Source: Sanderia malayensis (Eukaryota > Cnidaria > Scyphozoa > Semaeostomeae > Pelagiidae). Taken from it: a stretch of DNA of 64,000 nt. Position numbers and translations under genes: made by a program. This document shows positions 39,781 through 56,000 of the stretch, in pieces (the first letter of the stretch is position 1; each line of letters begins with the position of its first letter). Below the pieces are notes generated by a model, which did no database searches, had not been told where the DNA came from, and worked only from the letters and a program-made list of their open reading frames with translations. The stretch is taken from assembly GCA_013076295.1 (NCBI GenBank), contig RQOL01000729.1, forward strand, positions 1,922,001-1,986,000, in the 5' to 3' direction.

Positions 39781-40349
39781 AATCCTTTTTCTCCACAATG
39801 TCTGCACACAGGCGAATGAATGATGTGCGTTAGCAAACTATTGTATTAGAATTTCTCATTTTTTAGCCTCGTTATATTTATGCATGAGAGCGAGGCGATT
39901 TTTTGCTGGACTTGTTTCATCCTTGCGAGTGAGCCATGATGCGCATGTCTAGTTGATTTTAAATGGATTTTCACGTATACTATCGCTATTATTGTATTAT
40001 CTATATATTCGAAGATTCAGGTGAATATATTGCTTTATTTAATGTGTTTGTTAACTATAAAGTATGTCGGCATATGATTGAGCTATTTTGAATTCTTCCT
40101 GGCATTATTTGGTTTGGCTTGGGTAGACTCATTACATCGCTTCCCTGTGGTTTAGCTCGTTTCTTCGCTTCAACAACAGAAATGAACAAGTGAGAAAAAG
40201 CGAAAGCTCTGGCACTCAATGTTATCAGTCTAGGGTTTGCATGTGCAAGATTTTACGAAAAGAACTTGCTATGCAAGTCGCTATAATTTTGCTGCGTCGT
40301 TTACTTTTTCATTCTGAATATTGGGGAATCAAGATGCTTTAGTTGGCGC

Positions 40350-40605
40350 TCCATGTAAGTAAGTACGAATATTTATCCTGGATAGCCACTTCAACTATGA
40401 TAGCTGTTATCAATGTGGGTCCAGTTGGTATAAACCCTTACCCCCAGAAATTCTGGGTACTCATTTACCGACCTCGGAAGGATGGACAACTGAGTTGGCT
40501 GACGCCTTGTAGTTCGTGGTTCCGACAATACGTGGATTTCAACCGATGAAGGCATGGCCTCTAAAGGATCAAACCCAGTGCCTTAACCACTAGGCTACAC
40601 CACCG
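40350..40605 (-). mobile_element. tRNA-derived SINE
   Basis: On the minus strand the element begins CGGTGGTGTAGCCTAGTGG, which includes an RNA polymerase III A box (TAGCCTAGTGG, 40588-40598). A B box-like GGTTGAAATCC follows at 40534-40544. The body ends TTGATAACAGCTATCA...CTATCCAGGATAAA, the 3' domain also seen alone at 14655-14710. The A/B spacing and the unrelated shared tail are typical of SINEs rather than functional tRNA genes. Confidence 0.7.
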
Positions 40606-41210
40606 TGTATTTATGCTAGAGAGACCGAATAATTTTTATTTTGTGTAGGAATCTATGGTAAACAGGAATATCGAAAATGTGGCCCACAGTCCCAGAACTA
40701 GACGCTTGGTCTTCATCTGTCTCTAAATTTTAGCCAAGGGTACTGTTAAGATCGCTAGATTCAAAGTTGCCGCTCCAAGTATTTAAGCAGCGGAAGAGGT
40801 ATGCGGTACCACAAATGTGGACTGTACCAAGGAAAAGAGACATAGTGGAGCAAACAGGAGGGAGGGAATCGGGAGTGAGTGGCATCAACGAGTCAAGGAA
40901 ATATGAGTGAGGTGCTGCAGATTTGTTAGGAGGAGAGAAGAAGGGAACGCAGCAAAGGTAGTTATGGAAAGTAGGGTACCAGGAAGAAGGGTAAGAGGAA
41001 AAGAAAATCAAAGAGAGACTGAGAGAGGAGGGTTCGAGTTAATTTGGTTTGCATTTGCAAAAGGCTGTGGAAAGAGAACAGGCTGACCCGCCTGACTCAG
41101 CAAGGCGGGAAAAACGAACAAGAGCCTTAAAAGAAAAGACGAAGAAGATGACTCGGATGCTGATTATGATTTGCATGTTACCTGGTCCCAGGCTCTCTGC
41201 GACCAGACAA

Positions 41211-41668
41211 GGTTGCCAGATTCGGGATTTTATCCCGAGATCTCGGGAATATTCAGGGCTGTTGGGATTTTCCTCGGGATTTAATTTTGGGCAAAAAATC
41301 TCGGGAAAAATCTCGGGATTTCTGGAGAAGAGATTACAAGCGTTTTCCTTTATCATTTCAACCAGGAAAATACAGAATTCATAGTTTAAGAGCAGCACAT
41401 TTGATTCACACGTTGCCAATCACCATCCGAAAGTAGGATTCATCGATAGGAATGGGACAAAAAGGGCCGCAAAGAAAAAAATGTGTAAAGAACATTGAAA
41501 GGAATTTCGTAGAAATTCGTTGCCAAGAGGTAAAAGTCTCGTTCCGGTGGTGAATGACGTCATCGAAAAACAACAAAATATATCTCGGGATTTTTTTAGC
41601 AAGTTTATTGCATTCTGGGATTTTTCAGGGTTTGATGTGGGATTTTTACAGAATTCAATCTGGCAACC
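41211..41668. repeat. Inverted-repeat element with GGTTGCCAGATT termini
   Basis: GGTTGCCAGATT at 41211-41222 is inverted at 41657-41668. The interior carries several TCTCGGGATTT words. Length 458 bp; no coding capacity recognised and no target duplication resolved. Confidence 0.6.
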
Positions 41669-44600
41669 CTGGACCAGACCAGGCCAGGCCATCGCCATCT
41701 CCTCTGGATAATTTGTGGCCTTTTTGTTGTCAGCTTGGCACAACTACCGAGTGTATGCGTTTATAAGCTTTTTAAAGTAAGTACAACTTTCTTTTGATTT
41801 TGTACATAAATTTGAATTTTGCATTTTATAATATCGTTTTTGCCAATTAATTAGCAAATTATTTGTAACTCAACTTTGTGCTGGGGGTTCCACCACGTGT
41901 TGCTAAACGTGCTAAACTAACTTAGGTCTGGCCTAAAACTGAGGCACTGAAGTCAAGTAGGGCTTGGGCTTAGTTGGGCCATTCTGTAATCAATGCTCTT
42001 GTTGGACCATTATTGGGTCATAATTCTTTGAAGAGCAATGGTTATGTAGGTAGCTGCCAGCATTACACATCCTTGTGGTGACAGTGCAGTGCAAAGGCAA
42101 GGCACCATAATGCTTTTGTTATTATCGTTTCAATTATGGAAATGTCGTCATAATGAAAAAACGGAATTATTAGTTATGAATTTCTTTATTGAGTTATTAT
42201 TTATGGGCCCCTAATGCCATGGGCCCCCGGGTCAGTGACCCTCCTGACCCCCCTCTCCCAGCACTGCTCACAACTGCTGCACAGTGTGCATTGACAAACA
42301 TGCCAAATTGCATTTACTGAACGGACACTCAGAACCAGCGGTATTTAGGTTTCAAAATGGTTTGATTCAATTAGTTATATATCATATTTTTATTATTTTT
42401 AGCCGACATCAATTCCATTTATTTTGATGCATCAAATGATAGCAGCTCTTCTGAGATGTTTTGGTACCTATTTAACACCTGCATTACACAGAATCATTCT
42501 ACAGTATAATTCTACAGTAATTAAATAAAGTCAAAAGAAGCAACATTTTTGGTAGGTTTTATCATTGTACTAAATCGTAAACCCAAATATCTTTAGTTTC
42601 TTAACCTCCTTTCTGCGTTGTGTCCCATCCATCTATTTTGTTTCTAATTTGTCTCTTTGACTTCCAGAAAAATAATGATTGGCTGGAATTTCACACCTTG
42701 GAACAAATAAGAAAGAAGAGAGATAAGTATCTTATCCTTTTGCTTCAATTACCATTTCCCCCCATTCTAGCATGCGTTGCATCTATGATGCTGTAATGAA
42801 GTGCTGCTTTACTATGCTAAATCCCAAGTATATATCCCAGGAGTCTAATAAAGTTTAATTGAAGATCAACCACTCCTGGTAGCCCCCCCCCAAATAACTT
42901 GGGGGTCAACTCTGGATAAAAATTAGGAAAGCATATTGTCATTCTCATAATTTTAAATATTGCAATGTCAGAAAAAACAAGCTTTGATATATAGTAAACT
43001 TGTTTTTTAGAATTGCTCTCTGCAATCCCAAATTGTTTGTATGACTCATGGTTGGATTGAATTCAATGATCAGTTGTCAATTGCAAGAAGTAAGTCATTT
43101 GATGATTATATTAGTGGTTTGTGATATTAGTTCCTAATATGTACAGCAGGGGCCACATTTAGCCATGTAGGGGCTCTGGGCCCAAGCCAACTTAGGTGTT
43201 CTTCTCCAATATTGCTGTGTTGCATCAAATGTCAGAATCACTTCCTTTTAGATTTCCTTGGGCTACTAATTTAAGAGTATTGAATATTTCTTGGCCTTGA
43301 TAATGTACACTTAAATCAGTCCATGCTTTTTATCAGAAGTGTTTTGCTCTTTCACTTTCGTTACAAGTGTTCTTGCTCTATAATTTCATTCAACAAGGCT
43401 GTACATGCTAACTTATGTGAATGTGTGTATCATTACAATGAGCTCATGACAAATCTATCTTTGTTTTTGTTCAGATTTACTTCTGTGAAGAATGAAGATG
43501 GAGAAAGCTGCAATACTTTACGAAGAAAAAGATGAGACATCAATAACAGACAAGGATAAGATTTTGAATCATGTTTCTTAGTTTATATTGATAGTCTTTC
43601 TTTACTGCATGCCATTGTGCTTCAAATAGATGCGTTCTCTAGACATTGGACCCTTCTTTGGACAAATATAAACATATACACATTCAAATTCAATAGCCAT
43701 TTGACTATGGGAGCCCTATGAGCAAGCCGATTTATGGAGATTGAGTGAGCTATGACACCACTGTATATTTTTATGCAGAAGGGTCACAGAGTCCATCAAA
43801 CTACAAGAGTACTACAGGAGGATTAAAAGAACAATGTATATTGATACCAGCTGATGATGCCCATGTGTGATAATTGTCATCATTCTCTGGACTTAATTCC
43901 CCTTAATATTTTGGAATTAATATCAATATTGAATGAGCATCTATTTGAAGCATTACGGTACAGTAATTTTGTTGTTAAATCTTGTAAGGGAGCTTTTTGT
44001 GGCCATTGCAGACACTTTTCTCATTGAATACTTCTTAATTTTGTAATGTATCTAGAATGCAAGTATCTCAGTGAAAATGACAATTAATTGAAGAAAGAGA
44101 GAGATAAGAGATGTTTATTGAAAAGTGATGTTGGGATTGCATAGTGTCTGCAATGGTCAATGTTGAAACTGTCTTTAAATTTTTACAAAACATCAATTTT
44201 GTCTAGTAAAATTGATCGGCCCATGACTGTTTTAACATGTCACATTTGTCAGGTAGTATTTGCCTGAGTTCAAAAAAGTAAGTCTCAATTATTGGAGCTC
44301 CAAAACACATATGTTATGAATATATCCTTTTGACTTAAACGCACAACGTTTCCTATCTATCAACTTTTTGTTTTGAAACAAAATCGCAAATTCAGTTGAA
44401 AAAGACAGTTTCAACCCTTATTGATAACGTAATGAATTTAGTTATGCTTTGTATCATCTTAGTATAGTCATTGTCACAAGCATGCGAATGGGTAAACAAG
44501 CTTACCCCCTTTAGTTCCCTACCCTACATGATGTAATAATATTCTGCCTTTGTCAAAGATGACTTCATTGGAAAGCGAATTTGAGCTTTTGTTGTTCTTT

Positions 44601-44781
44601 TCCATATAAAAATGATGTTTAATGTCCTACAGAATCAGCTTTGATTTATGCTGAAGACAATTTGAATTTATTTTTGTTTTGATATATTCCATGCTTGTGA
44701 CTTTGACATTCATTTCTTATTGTATTTATTGTTAATTATTGTATTTGTTTCTTTGTAGATTTCGTAAATGTATGCATCCAA

Positions 44782-44903
44782 CCTCTTTCGCCGTGCCAGT
44801 TCTTGGTTCCTGTGGACTGCTGTTGGTCTACCTTGCTGCGTCATATGGTCCTCATGGCTCATGGTCCTTGATTCTAGCTCAGTATTCTTTGTCATGTCCT
44901 TAG
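44782..44903 (+). repeat. About 120-bp dispersed repeat, forward copy
   Basis: CTCTTTCGCCGTGCCAGTTC through TAGCTCAGTATTCTTTGTC aligns to the reverse complement of 46742-46860 with a moderate number of differences and small gaps. It follows a TTTGTAG acceptor-like site; the origin is unknown. Confidence 0.5.
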
Positions 44904-46741
44904 TTTGCGTTCTCTATTTTCAAGAGGTGAGAAAATGTTTGCATCTATATCTTGTTACTCTTTCACAATGGTCTCATATCACATGAATATCCAAGTTCCT
45001 AAAATATAAGGACTGGGCCAAAAAGGCTTGAAGCTCTCATCAATCTTCAGTTCTGTGAGATATTTCTTGAGGAGGAAGAGAATTGTGGTCTGTTTGCATC
45101 CAAAACTAGGAGGTGTATTAAGCATTGTACGCGTCATCGTAGTTGAAGCCTGGGTCGCTGAATTTGATATCGGTCTGCTCTGACGTCATTTACGCAAAAG
45201 CTTGTACCATGAACCCTGACCCTGGCTTCCCAATTAGGTTGCAATTCACTGATTCAAATGAATTTCTTTTTGCACTTATTAACATTTATTAGTTTTATTA
45301 GGCAACAGATTTTCTATTTTTTGTTTAGTGGATATTTGATTTTGATTTTGATTTGTAGTTTGTTAGTTTTGAAGTCTTTGCTTAACCAAAATAACTAATT
45401 TCAACTTTGAGTAATTTTTAGTTTTACATCGGATAGTTGTAGACTTTGTTGTCTTGTATTTCCAGCTTGGCTTTACAGTTATTATTTTAATAATAGTATA
45501 TAGGTTGCTGCAGTTGTTTCAGTGTTCATTGTTGTATTTTGTCTCTGACTTTCCTTTACTACTCTATCTGCATTCTAACTTTGTTTTACTCACGTACGTA
45601 TTTTACTCTTTTTAATCTATACAGTGATTGAGCTTGTAGATCAATGTTAGCAAGTTAATAGTGACTCCAGTCATATGAATGCAGCTATAGTCCAGTGTCA
45701 ACCATTTAGTTTTCTAGTTTCCTTTTTCACCTATTTGCATGCTACATGCCTTATTTTGCCCCAATTGAACTTTTCATGATATAGCCCAGTTTCTGTCAGC
45801 TATCTTGTTTGTACAATTGATCTGTTTGCTTGTGATGTTAGTGGAGTATTGTTAATAGCCATTGTGGTACTTATAGTTTTTGACCTTTTTGCATTGACTA
45901 TAAATATCTGCAGTTGCAGTTATATCTCAAATGGCCGTATTAGTATTAATAGTTAGAATTTTCGATGATGGGTTTGGTCTTAATTTTAGTGTTATCAGTT
46001 TAATTTTTATAATGATTAACAGCAGAGTTTTTAGTGTTGTTTCTAGTATATCTTTTCAGACTATGATTTTTTATAGTGAAAAGGTAAAATAAAAGAAATA
46101 GGAGATGTTTCTCTTATTCTATCTTTGGAATTTATATGATTTGTAATGTTTATAGTACAGTGTTTATAGTACAGTGTTACATTTTCTAGAAATTGGCGGC
46201 TGTCATTATATTAGGAGTCCTTATTTTTTATTCATTTTAGACTAAGTTATCTAGACGAAGTATTTTTTGTTTTTTATTTGCAAAAAGAATAGTAATATGT
46301 TTCACGTGAATTATTTCGCATGAAAGGGACAAAAATATATTGTGGTCCTCGCTTTTGTATTGTGATTCGTTCAGCCATTCGTCTGATCAAATAATGATGA
46401 TACGGCCTGGGGGGTGCAGTAAATGCAATGACGCTATGGCCTACGGGGGGCAATGCTTAATGCTCTCGTGAATAATTTGCCTCATGTTTATTTTCACGGC
46501 TTATTTCGCTCAAAAGTCGAGGCTTAGGAACGTTTGGCTTTTATGTGAACAGGCTGCATTTTCGGACTTTGAGAGTTGTATTTCATGGTTCTGTCGATTT
46601 TTGACATGCTTCAAAGCCACTAATTTTCTTACGTTTAATTCGGCAAATAAACTTGGATATGAATTGTGATAATGAGGTATTGTGATTGAATAACAAGATT
46701 GATCAAACATTTTCTCATCCCTTGGGAATGGAGGCATAGTC

Positions 46742-46860
46742 CAAGGGCCTCTGACAATTGGCTGAGCTGGATAGGGGATCATGAGTACATAGGGCTGTAT
46801 GACAAAGCAAGGTAGCCAACAGCAGGACACAGAACAAGAACTGGCATGGCGAAAGGGGTT
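46742..46860 (-). repeat. About 120-bp dispersed repeat, reverse copy
   Basis: Inverted, diverged partner of 44782-44903, about 1.8 kb away. The pair could form a long hairpin if transcribed together. Confidence 0.5.
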
Positions 46861-47244
46861 GGTTTTTTAAAGTATTATGTTACTTCCTCCCACCTTTTAC
46901 GGAACAGAGCGTCCGGGACAAACCAGCGACCATAGGGTCACAGGTACCCTATGGCCATAGGCCACAACAGCTGCAAAGACAGCAGTGCCTTCACAGCCAT
47001 TGTGGCCTGCCCTCCCCCCTGTCGCACCACCCTAGACAACCCCACCCATTGTCCCCACTAGCCTAATTATGTCATTATATTAAATTACGTTTATTGCGCT
47101 TCTATCCTAAATTTATAATGCGCATGCCTTAATTAGCCTACATCATTATCCTATCACTAGAAGAGAATTCCTTAAATATCCTGCAGAAGGTTAAATTATT
47201 ACTATTATAGTACTCTTTATGTTCCTTAAATTAGCCTATACCTA

Positions 47245-47741
47245 TCATTTCTCCCAAGAAAACACACACCCTAAGTTTTTATGATGAATAAATAACTTAG
47301 TAAAAAACAAAAATGTATGCCAATGATAATAAAAATAAGCTGCAAAACTTGTCTTCTTTCCTTTATCTGGCAACATCTGTGCAAATAATTGTGTCCAGAC
47401 GAACTATAAAAAAGGAAATAGAGTGAAGTGAATAAAAACATGCTGAAAAAAGTATGCTATCTGCAGAGGAAATAGATATGATGTGATAGCGGTATTGAAA
47501 ATTCATAAAAATTGCATACCCTCCTCTTCTGAGGTTCTTCTACCGTGGTAAATCTTGTACCAATATAATCTTGCAACTGTTGCCAAATGAACCAATTGGG
47601 TAAATTTGAAGACTCGTGTATGAGTAAGAAATCAAGTAATCTGTTGACTCTGTTTCCAGAAGATTTGTTAGTGGATAGCTGTTGGTTCTTTCTGATTTGT
47701 TTCTTCATGCTGGATGAATTCATTGCTGCTTTCCTCCACAT
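47245..47741 (-). CDS. Hypothetical small protein, two coding exons, head to head with TEX9
   Basis: The proposed coding exons are 47741-47520 and 47403-47245 on the minus strand. The first lies in a larger exon bounded by a TTTTCTTCAG acceptor at 47771 and a GTATGC donor. The second follows a CTTTTTTTATAG acceptor and ends in TGA; the join is in frame. The product is about 126 aa: basic and Ser/Asn-rich first (SSSMKKQIRKNQQ), then RVNRLLDFLLIHES and LPNWFIWQQLQDYIGTRF, ending with an aromatic stretch. No family is recognised. Only one frame of the first exon is open, and no upstream coding exon fits its phase, so the ATG at 47741 would follow non-coding 5' exons. A GTAAGT donor near 48027 could end such an exon. 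The second exon is less convincing than the first. Confidence 0.3.
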
Positions 47742-48377
47742 GACTATGCAGTTTTGAGCACTTGCAATGTCTGAAGAAAATAAACTTTGATAAGTTCGAG
47801 CACAGAATTGAAAAAATGTCAATTAATAAAGAGCTTATTATTAATCTTGTACAAGGTATTTTGTAAGATAAGCATGATGTCCTAACAGGTTAGCTGTGGA
47901 AGATGTGAGGACATGGCCTCAGTCAATTAAAAATACTCACTCAAAAAATAACTTGGTTTAGCACAAGGAAATCGTTATAGAAATTCGCTAAAGCAAATAT
48001 TTATTGAGCTTGCAAATCATCTACTTACGTTATTCGAGAAATAGTTGTTCTTGAAGTTGAAAACTTGACGATTGCAAAGATAAAGCGCGAAGAAAATATA
48101 GAGGATTGGATGCACATTGGATTGTCTTGTCGTGTTCGTGTGATCTTTGGAAAAGTGGGAAAGAAAAGTTTCCTCATTTTGTTGTTGCTGTTGTTGCTTG
48201 TTGTCGTTGTTGTTGCTTGCTGTGGGCCATTCATGAAATTAATTTTGCATGTGTTGTTATTTACTGTGCAATCGTAGTTACTGCACATCCTTGGAGTGAT
48301 CGTTAACGCTGCAAAGTGAAATCTCATTTAGATATTAAAGCATTAAAGCTTTCGGTTGTATCCATTACAATAAAGCA

Positions 48378-52248
<3,871 letters not shown>

Positions 52249-53048
52249 ATCAAAATGACTTCTCTCTAAATATTTCTGCACACCTCACCTGTAGTTATAA
52301 AAATATTGTTGATTATATTGAAAAACCTAAACTTTATTCGAGAAATAACGGCAAACGTAACTATTTATTTGAACTGTAGTTTTATTTGCAAAGAAAAATC
52401 GTTTTTTTTATTCAAAAGCTTTTCATCCACAACATAATTGTCCTTTTTCTTTGGCAAACTTTGAAATTTAGTGAAACCAAGGTTGTACACCGAGGGTAAA
52501 TGTTGTCAAATTTTCACGTTTTAAGATTTTACTGGACTTTCTTTATGAGAAAATGCTATACAAGAAAGCAGTGCTCGACTCCCAAGTACAGTAAGTCAAG
52601 TTTAAAAACTTAGATATCAACATTTAAAGAAGAACTTGCGGTGCGAGGACGAAATATTTAATGTTGTCACAATATCTAATTAACCATTTAGCATGGCATT
52701 GCACCTCTGTTCCATCACTGTAGTAACGTAAAGCTTAAAAAAATTGTGAAAACGAAAACAGTGAAAAAATTTCATGTCGAAAACGTTATTGTCCTTCATT
52801 TGTGCAACATCTCTCAGAGGGTGCAGGCCACAGGGTTTCGATGTATCAAGTTGAAAAAAAATGGCCGCAATTGGAGGGAGAACTCTGGCATCTGGAGGAT
52901 GAGCTTCGTTAGCGCTCTAGATGATCTAAAATCCTATCCTATCTGATAGCAGAAAAGCATGGTTTGGCTTTACCAATAGGCCACCCAATGAATCTATGCT
53001 TGCAACACTAAGAATTCTTATTTACTGGAATATTATTCATGACAAAAC
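52249..53048. other. TEX9 3' flank up to the transposon
   Basis: No coding signal seen. The TEX9 3' UTR should occupy the first few hundred bases; no canonical AATAAA was found close to the stop. The last 8 bases (53041-53048) are one copy of the hAT target duplication. Confidence 0.45.
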
Positions 53049-56000
53049 CAGGGATGCCGGAAGCACACTGGGGCACAGGGGGTCAAACTTTTTGAAAGGG
53101 CATTTTTGGGCGTGGCATACGGAAAAGATTTGGGCGTGGCATATTAAAAACGAAACGCTATATAGTGTTAACTGTGAACGCAAATTGTTTAACAGCGCTC
53201 CTGTGTTAAACATATTTGATAAATGAACAGAACGATAGTTTTATAACAAAATGTTGTAACTAAATTAGGAAAATAAGAAGTACAGCCGGCAAAACGGTTC
53301 TAATTGAATGCACCAAAGTAATTTCTTCTTTGTTCTGTTTTTCCGACAAACTCGCTTGCAACCTTTGGCACATCAATATCATCCATCAATTGTTTATGTA
53401 TTGTTGCAAACATAATATTATTGAGGTGATTTCCTTCTGTTTGTGCTCGCAGCCACGTTTTGCACCTTCTCATCACGCTGAACGTACGCTCTGCAGTTGC
53501 TGAGCTTAGTGGCACTGACAGATAGAGCTTTATCAATTCATGAACGCTTGGGCATGACTTTTTCGCCGACTCATTTCCATTGAGCAAATCACATAACGTG
53601 GCAACTCGTGTTACACGCTTAATGAGGGAGCCTTGAGGTGCTGAGGCATTGTGCATTTTTATCACGAACGGTATTTCTCCCAATTCTTCCTTTAATATTT
53701 CTTGATCAAAAAACGCATGATATTTTTCTGTGACTGCAGTAAAATCATCCACAGGGTGCGGCTCTCTATTTGCCGCTGAAAGCAACATACTCTCCATTGA
53801 TTGCAACAATTTAATGTCAGTTTGGCTATACCGTGTATTGATACCCTCTAAAATTGCGTCCAATGCTTCAAAATGTTTCATTTTTAGTTGGTCTGATGAG
53901 GTTGATGTGCTTTCTGTATTTCCCAGTCCCTCAGCGTACACAACAAAATCTGAATGTCGTGATGGCATTTTTCTTTTCCTTGATGGCTGATCCTTTTCCT
54001 GTACCAAATTTCCAAATTTTTCCATTTTGTGAAGAATATGGACATACTCTTCGTTGGATCTCATTGCGTGAAACTTAGTAACAGTTTTCTCAATACTATA
54101 GGATGCGTAATCGGCAGAGTTATCCACTGCTTGCAATTCTTTGGACAACTTTTCCATAACTACGATAATGTCATAGAGTGATACGATGGAAAACATCATT
54201 TTATAGGAAGAAAGCTTTGCTTCTAAGCCTTGTGCTTGTGCTTTAACATGGCCACTGTTGCCTCGATCCTCTGATATTTCTTGCAGTGTAGCTCTTAACT
54301 CTGCATGCTTCTCAATTATGACCTTAGCAGCTCTACCCCTGCTCGTCCAACGTGTTTGGGACAAACTCTTCAGATTTACTGGCTTTGAACCGAAGGAAGA
54401 TATAGATCTATTTGATATTTCTAGCTCTGTTTCTTTTTTCTGAATTTCGTCAAAAAGGAGAACTCTTTTCGGGTAGGCACCAACAAATGCATATAAATCT
54501 TGGCATAAATCCAGGGCATCGCTTAATAAATGTGATACTTCAACCGCATCCTTAATAATGAGCTCTGTGCAGTGTGCCAGGCAATGAACGTATAATGCTT
54601 GCGCTCCTGCATAATCTTTTACATCTCTTGCTAGCTTTTTCATCACTGAGGGCCCATCAAACCCCATCCCAACCAGGTTTGCCTTGTCTAGGCCACATCT
54701 CAGAAGAATGTCTTTCACATAATCAAGTAAAGCATCTGCAGATAGGCCTCTTGAGCAATGCATGACCCCAATAAAATCCTCCATGATTTCATACCTATCA
54801 GACACTGTGCGAAATGATACAGAGAGCTGTTCCTTTTTCGAAATATCTGCAGACTCGTCAGCAATGATCGAGAAATAATTGCTTGCGCTCACTTTGGAGA
54901 TAAGTTGCCTTCTTGCTTTCAAAATTAACATTGATTCTTGTTCTTGAACAATATCATGGGACAAAAAGCGCTTTTCTTTCAAGAGTAACTTTAAACCAGG
55001 GACATGATTAGCTTTGTCAATATTAAACTGAATCAAATTAGACTCCTCGTCATCCACTCGTCTGATGGCAATCCCTTGACGTAATACGGTCTTCAATGTG
55101 CATAGATGAGCAATAAGCCCCTCTCTGCGCTTTCTCTTGAGTTCTTCATTCATCGAGTCAATCCGTTTGGAAATTGTTGGTTCTTCTCCTTCATGCACTA
55201 TCTTTCGTCTTTCTGCATACTTGTGGATATCACTTTCATTATGATCTTTGAGTTTCTGGGACGCTTTTTTCCAATTTGAAAATCCATCTCCTCCAGCGCT
55301 AAACACAGTTTTTCCAATTGATTTCTTTTCCAAAAAGTTGAAACAAATATTGCAGAAAGCTGATTTTTTTTCTCGGCTGTACATTAACCATGGATAAATT
55401 TTCATCCATTCGACTAGAAAATATCTGCCATTTTTTTCACTCAACGCTTTGTCTTTAGATGTAAATTCTTCTGATAATTTTATCCACTCTTCTTCGTTTT
55501 GTTCTTCAGTTTCCTCGATGCAAATATTTATATTTCCTTCAATATTTGTCGATTGAGTAGAAGTGTGTGCATCAGTTTCTATCTCTTGACTTGACTGTTC
55601 ACTGGCTGCTGGCCGCCGAAAGAAGCTTGAGCTTATTTTCGTTTGACCTTTTGCTTTAGCAGCTTCCTTATATTGCTTATTTTTTGATTCTTTAATTCTT
55701 TCTTTTCTTGGCATTTTAGCGATCTATCCTTCACTGTGCCTTTCAAAAAATCATTTGATTTGAGATAAAATTTTGTTTTGCCCTAATTAGTTTTGCAATA
55801 TCTTCCTGTTTCCGGCTCCTTTCAATTCTAAACATTTCTATAACGGCAAACAATGACATTCATTTGTATTCAAAACTCGCACAGATTCTTTGCTAGGCAT
55901 GTATCAAGTGTTTAATTGAGTTGCTTCCTGCCATACTGTCTCTGTATATGATAGCCATGATTGTGCTCCCATAAAAATAAAACCACTAAACACATAATTA

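Larger units (their letters stand above)
39594..47244. other. Long region without a recognised gene
   Basis: A CaMKII 3' UTR should occupy the start. The rest is AT-rich and contains a SINE (40350-40605), a GGTTGCCAGATT element (41211-41668), a divergent inverted pair (44782-44903 and 46742-46860) and a short palindrome CCATAGGGT/ACCCTATGG (46930-46954). Short splice-site-bounded open stretches near 42667-43870 do not join in a consistent frame. Confidence 0.45.

Noticed and set aside
42667..43870. Several open segments with acceptor-like sites (near 42667, 43018-43089, 43475-43535, 43780-43870) that might be exons
   Set aside because: Their phases cannot be joined without stops, no protein family is recognisable, and donors are missing for some.
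46510..46830. 106-codon minus-strand open frame
   Set aside because: Part of it is the dispersed repeat at 46742-46860, and the rest shows no conserved sequence or splice context.
48025..48327. Minus-strand 100-codon frame upstream of TEX9
   Set aside because: It contains a Thr/Asn low-complexity run and does not join in phase to the downstream minus-strand exon; at most it is a non-coding 5' exon.
53300..55714. Host gene of the ZMYM/TTF zinc-finger type
   Set aside because: Exact terminal repeats and an 8-bp target duplication around the frame show it is a transposon-borne transposase.
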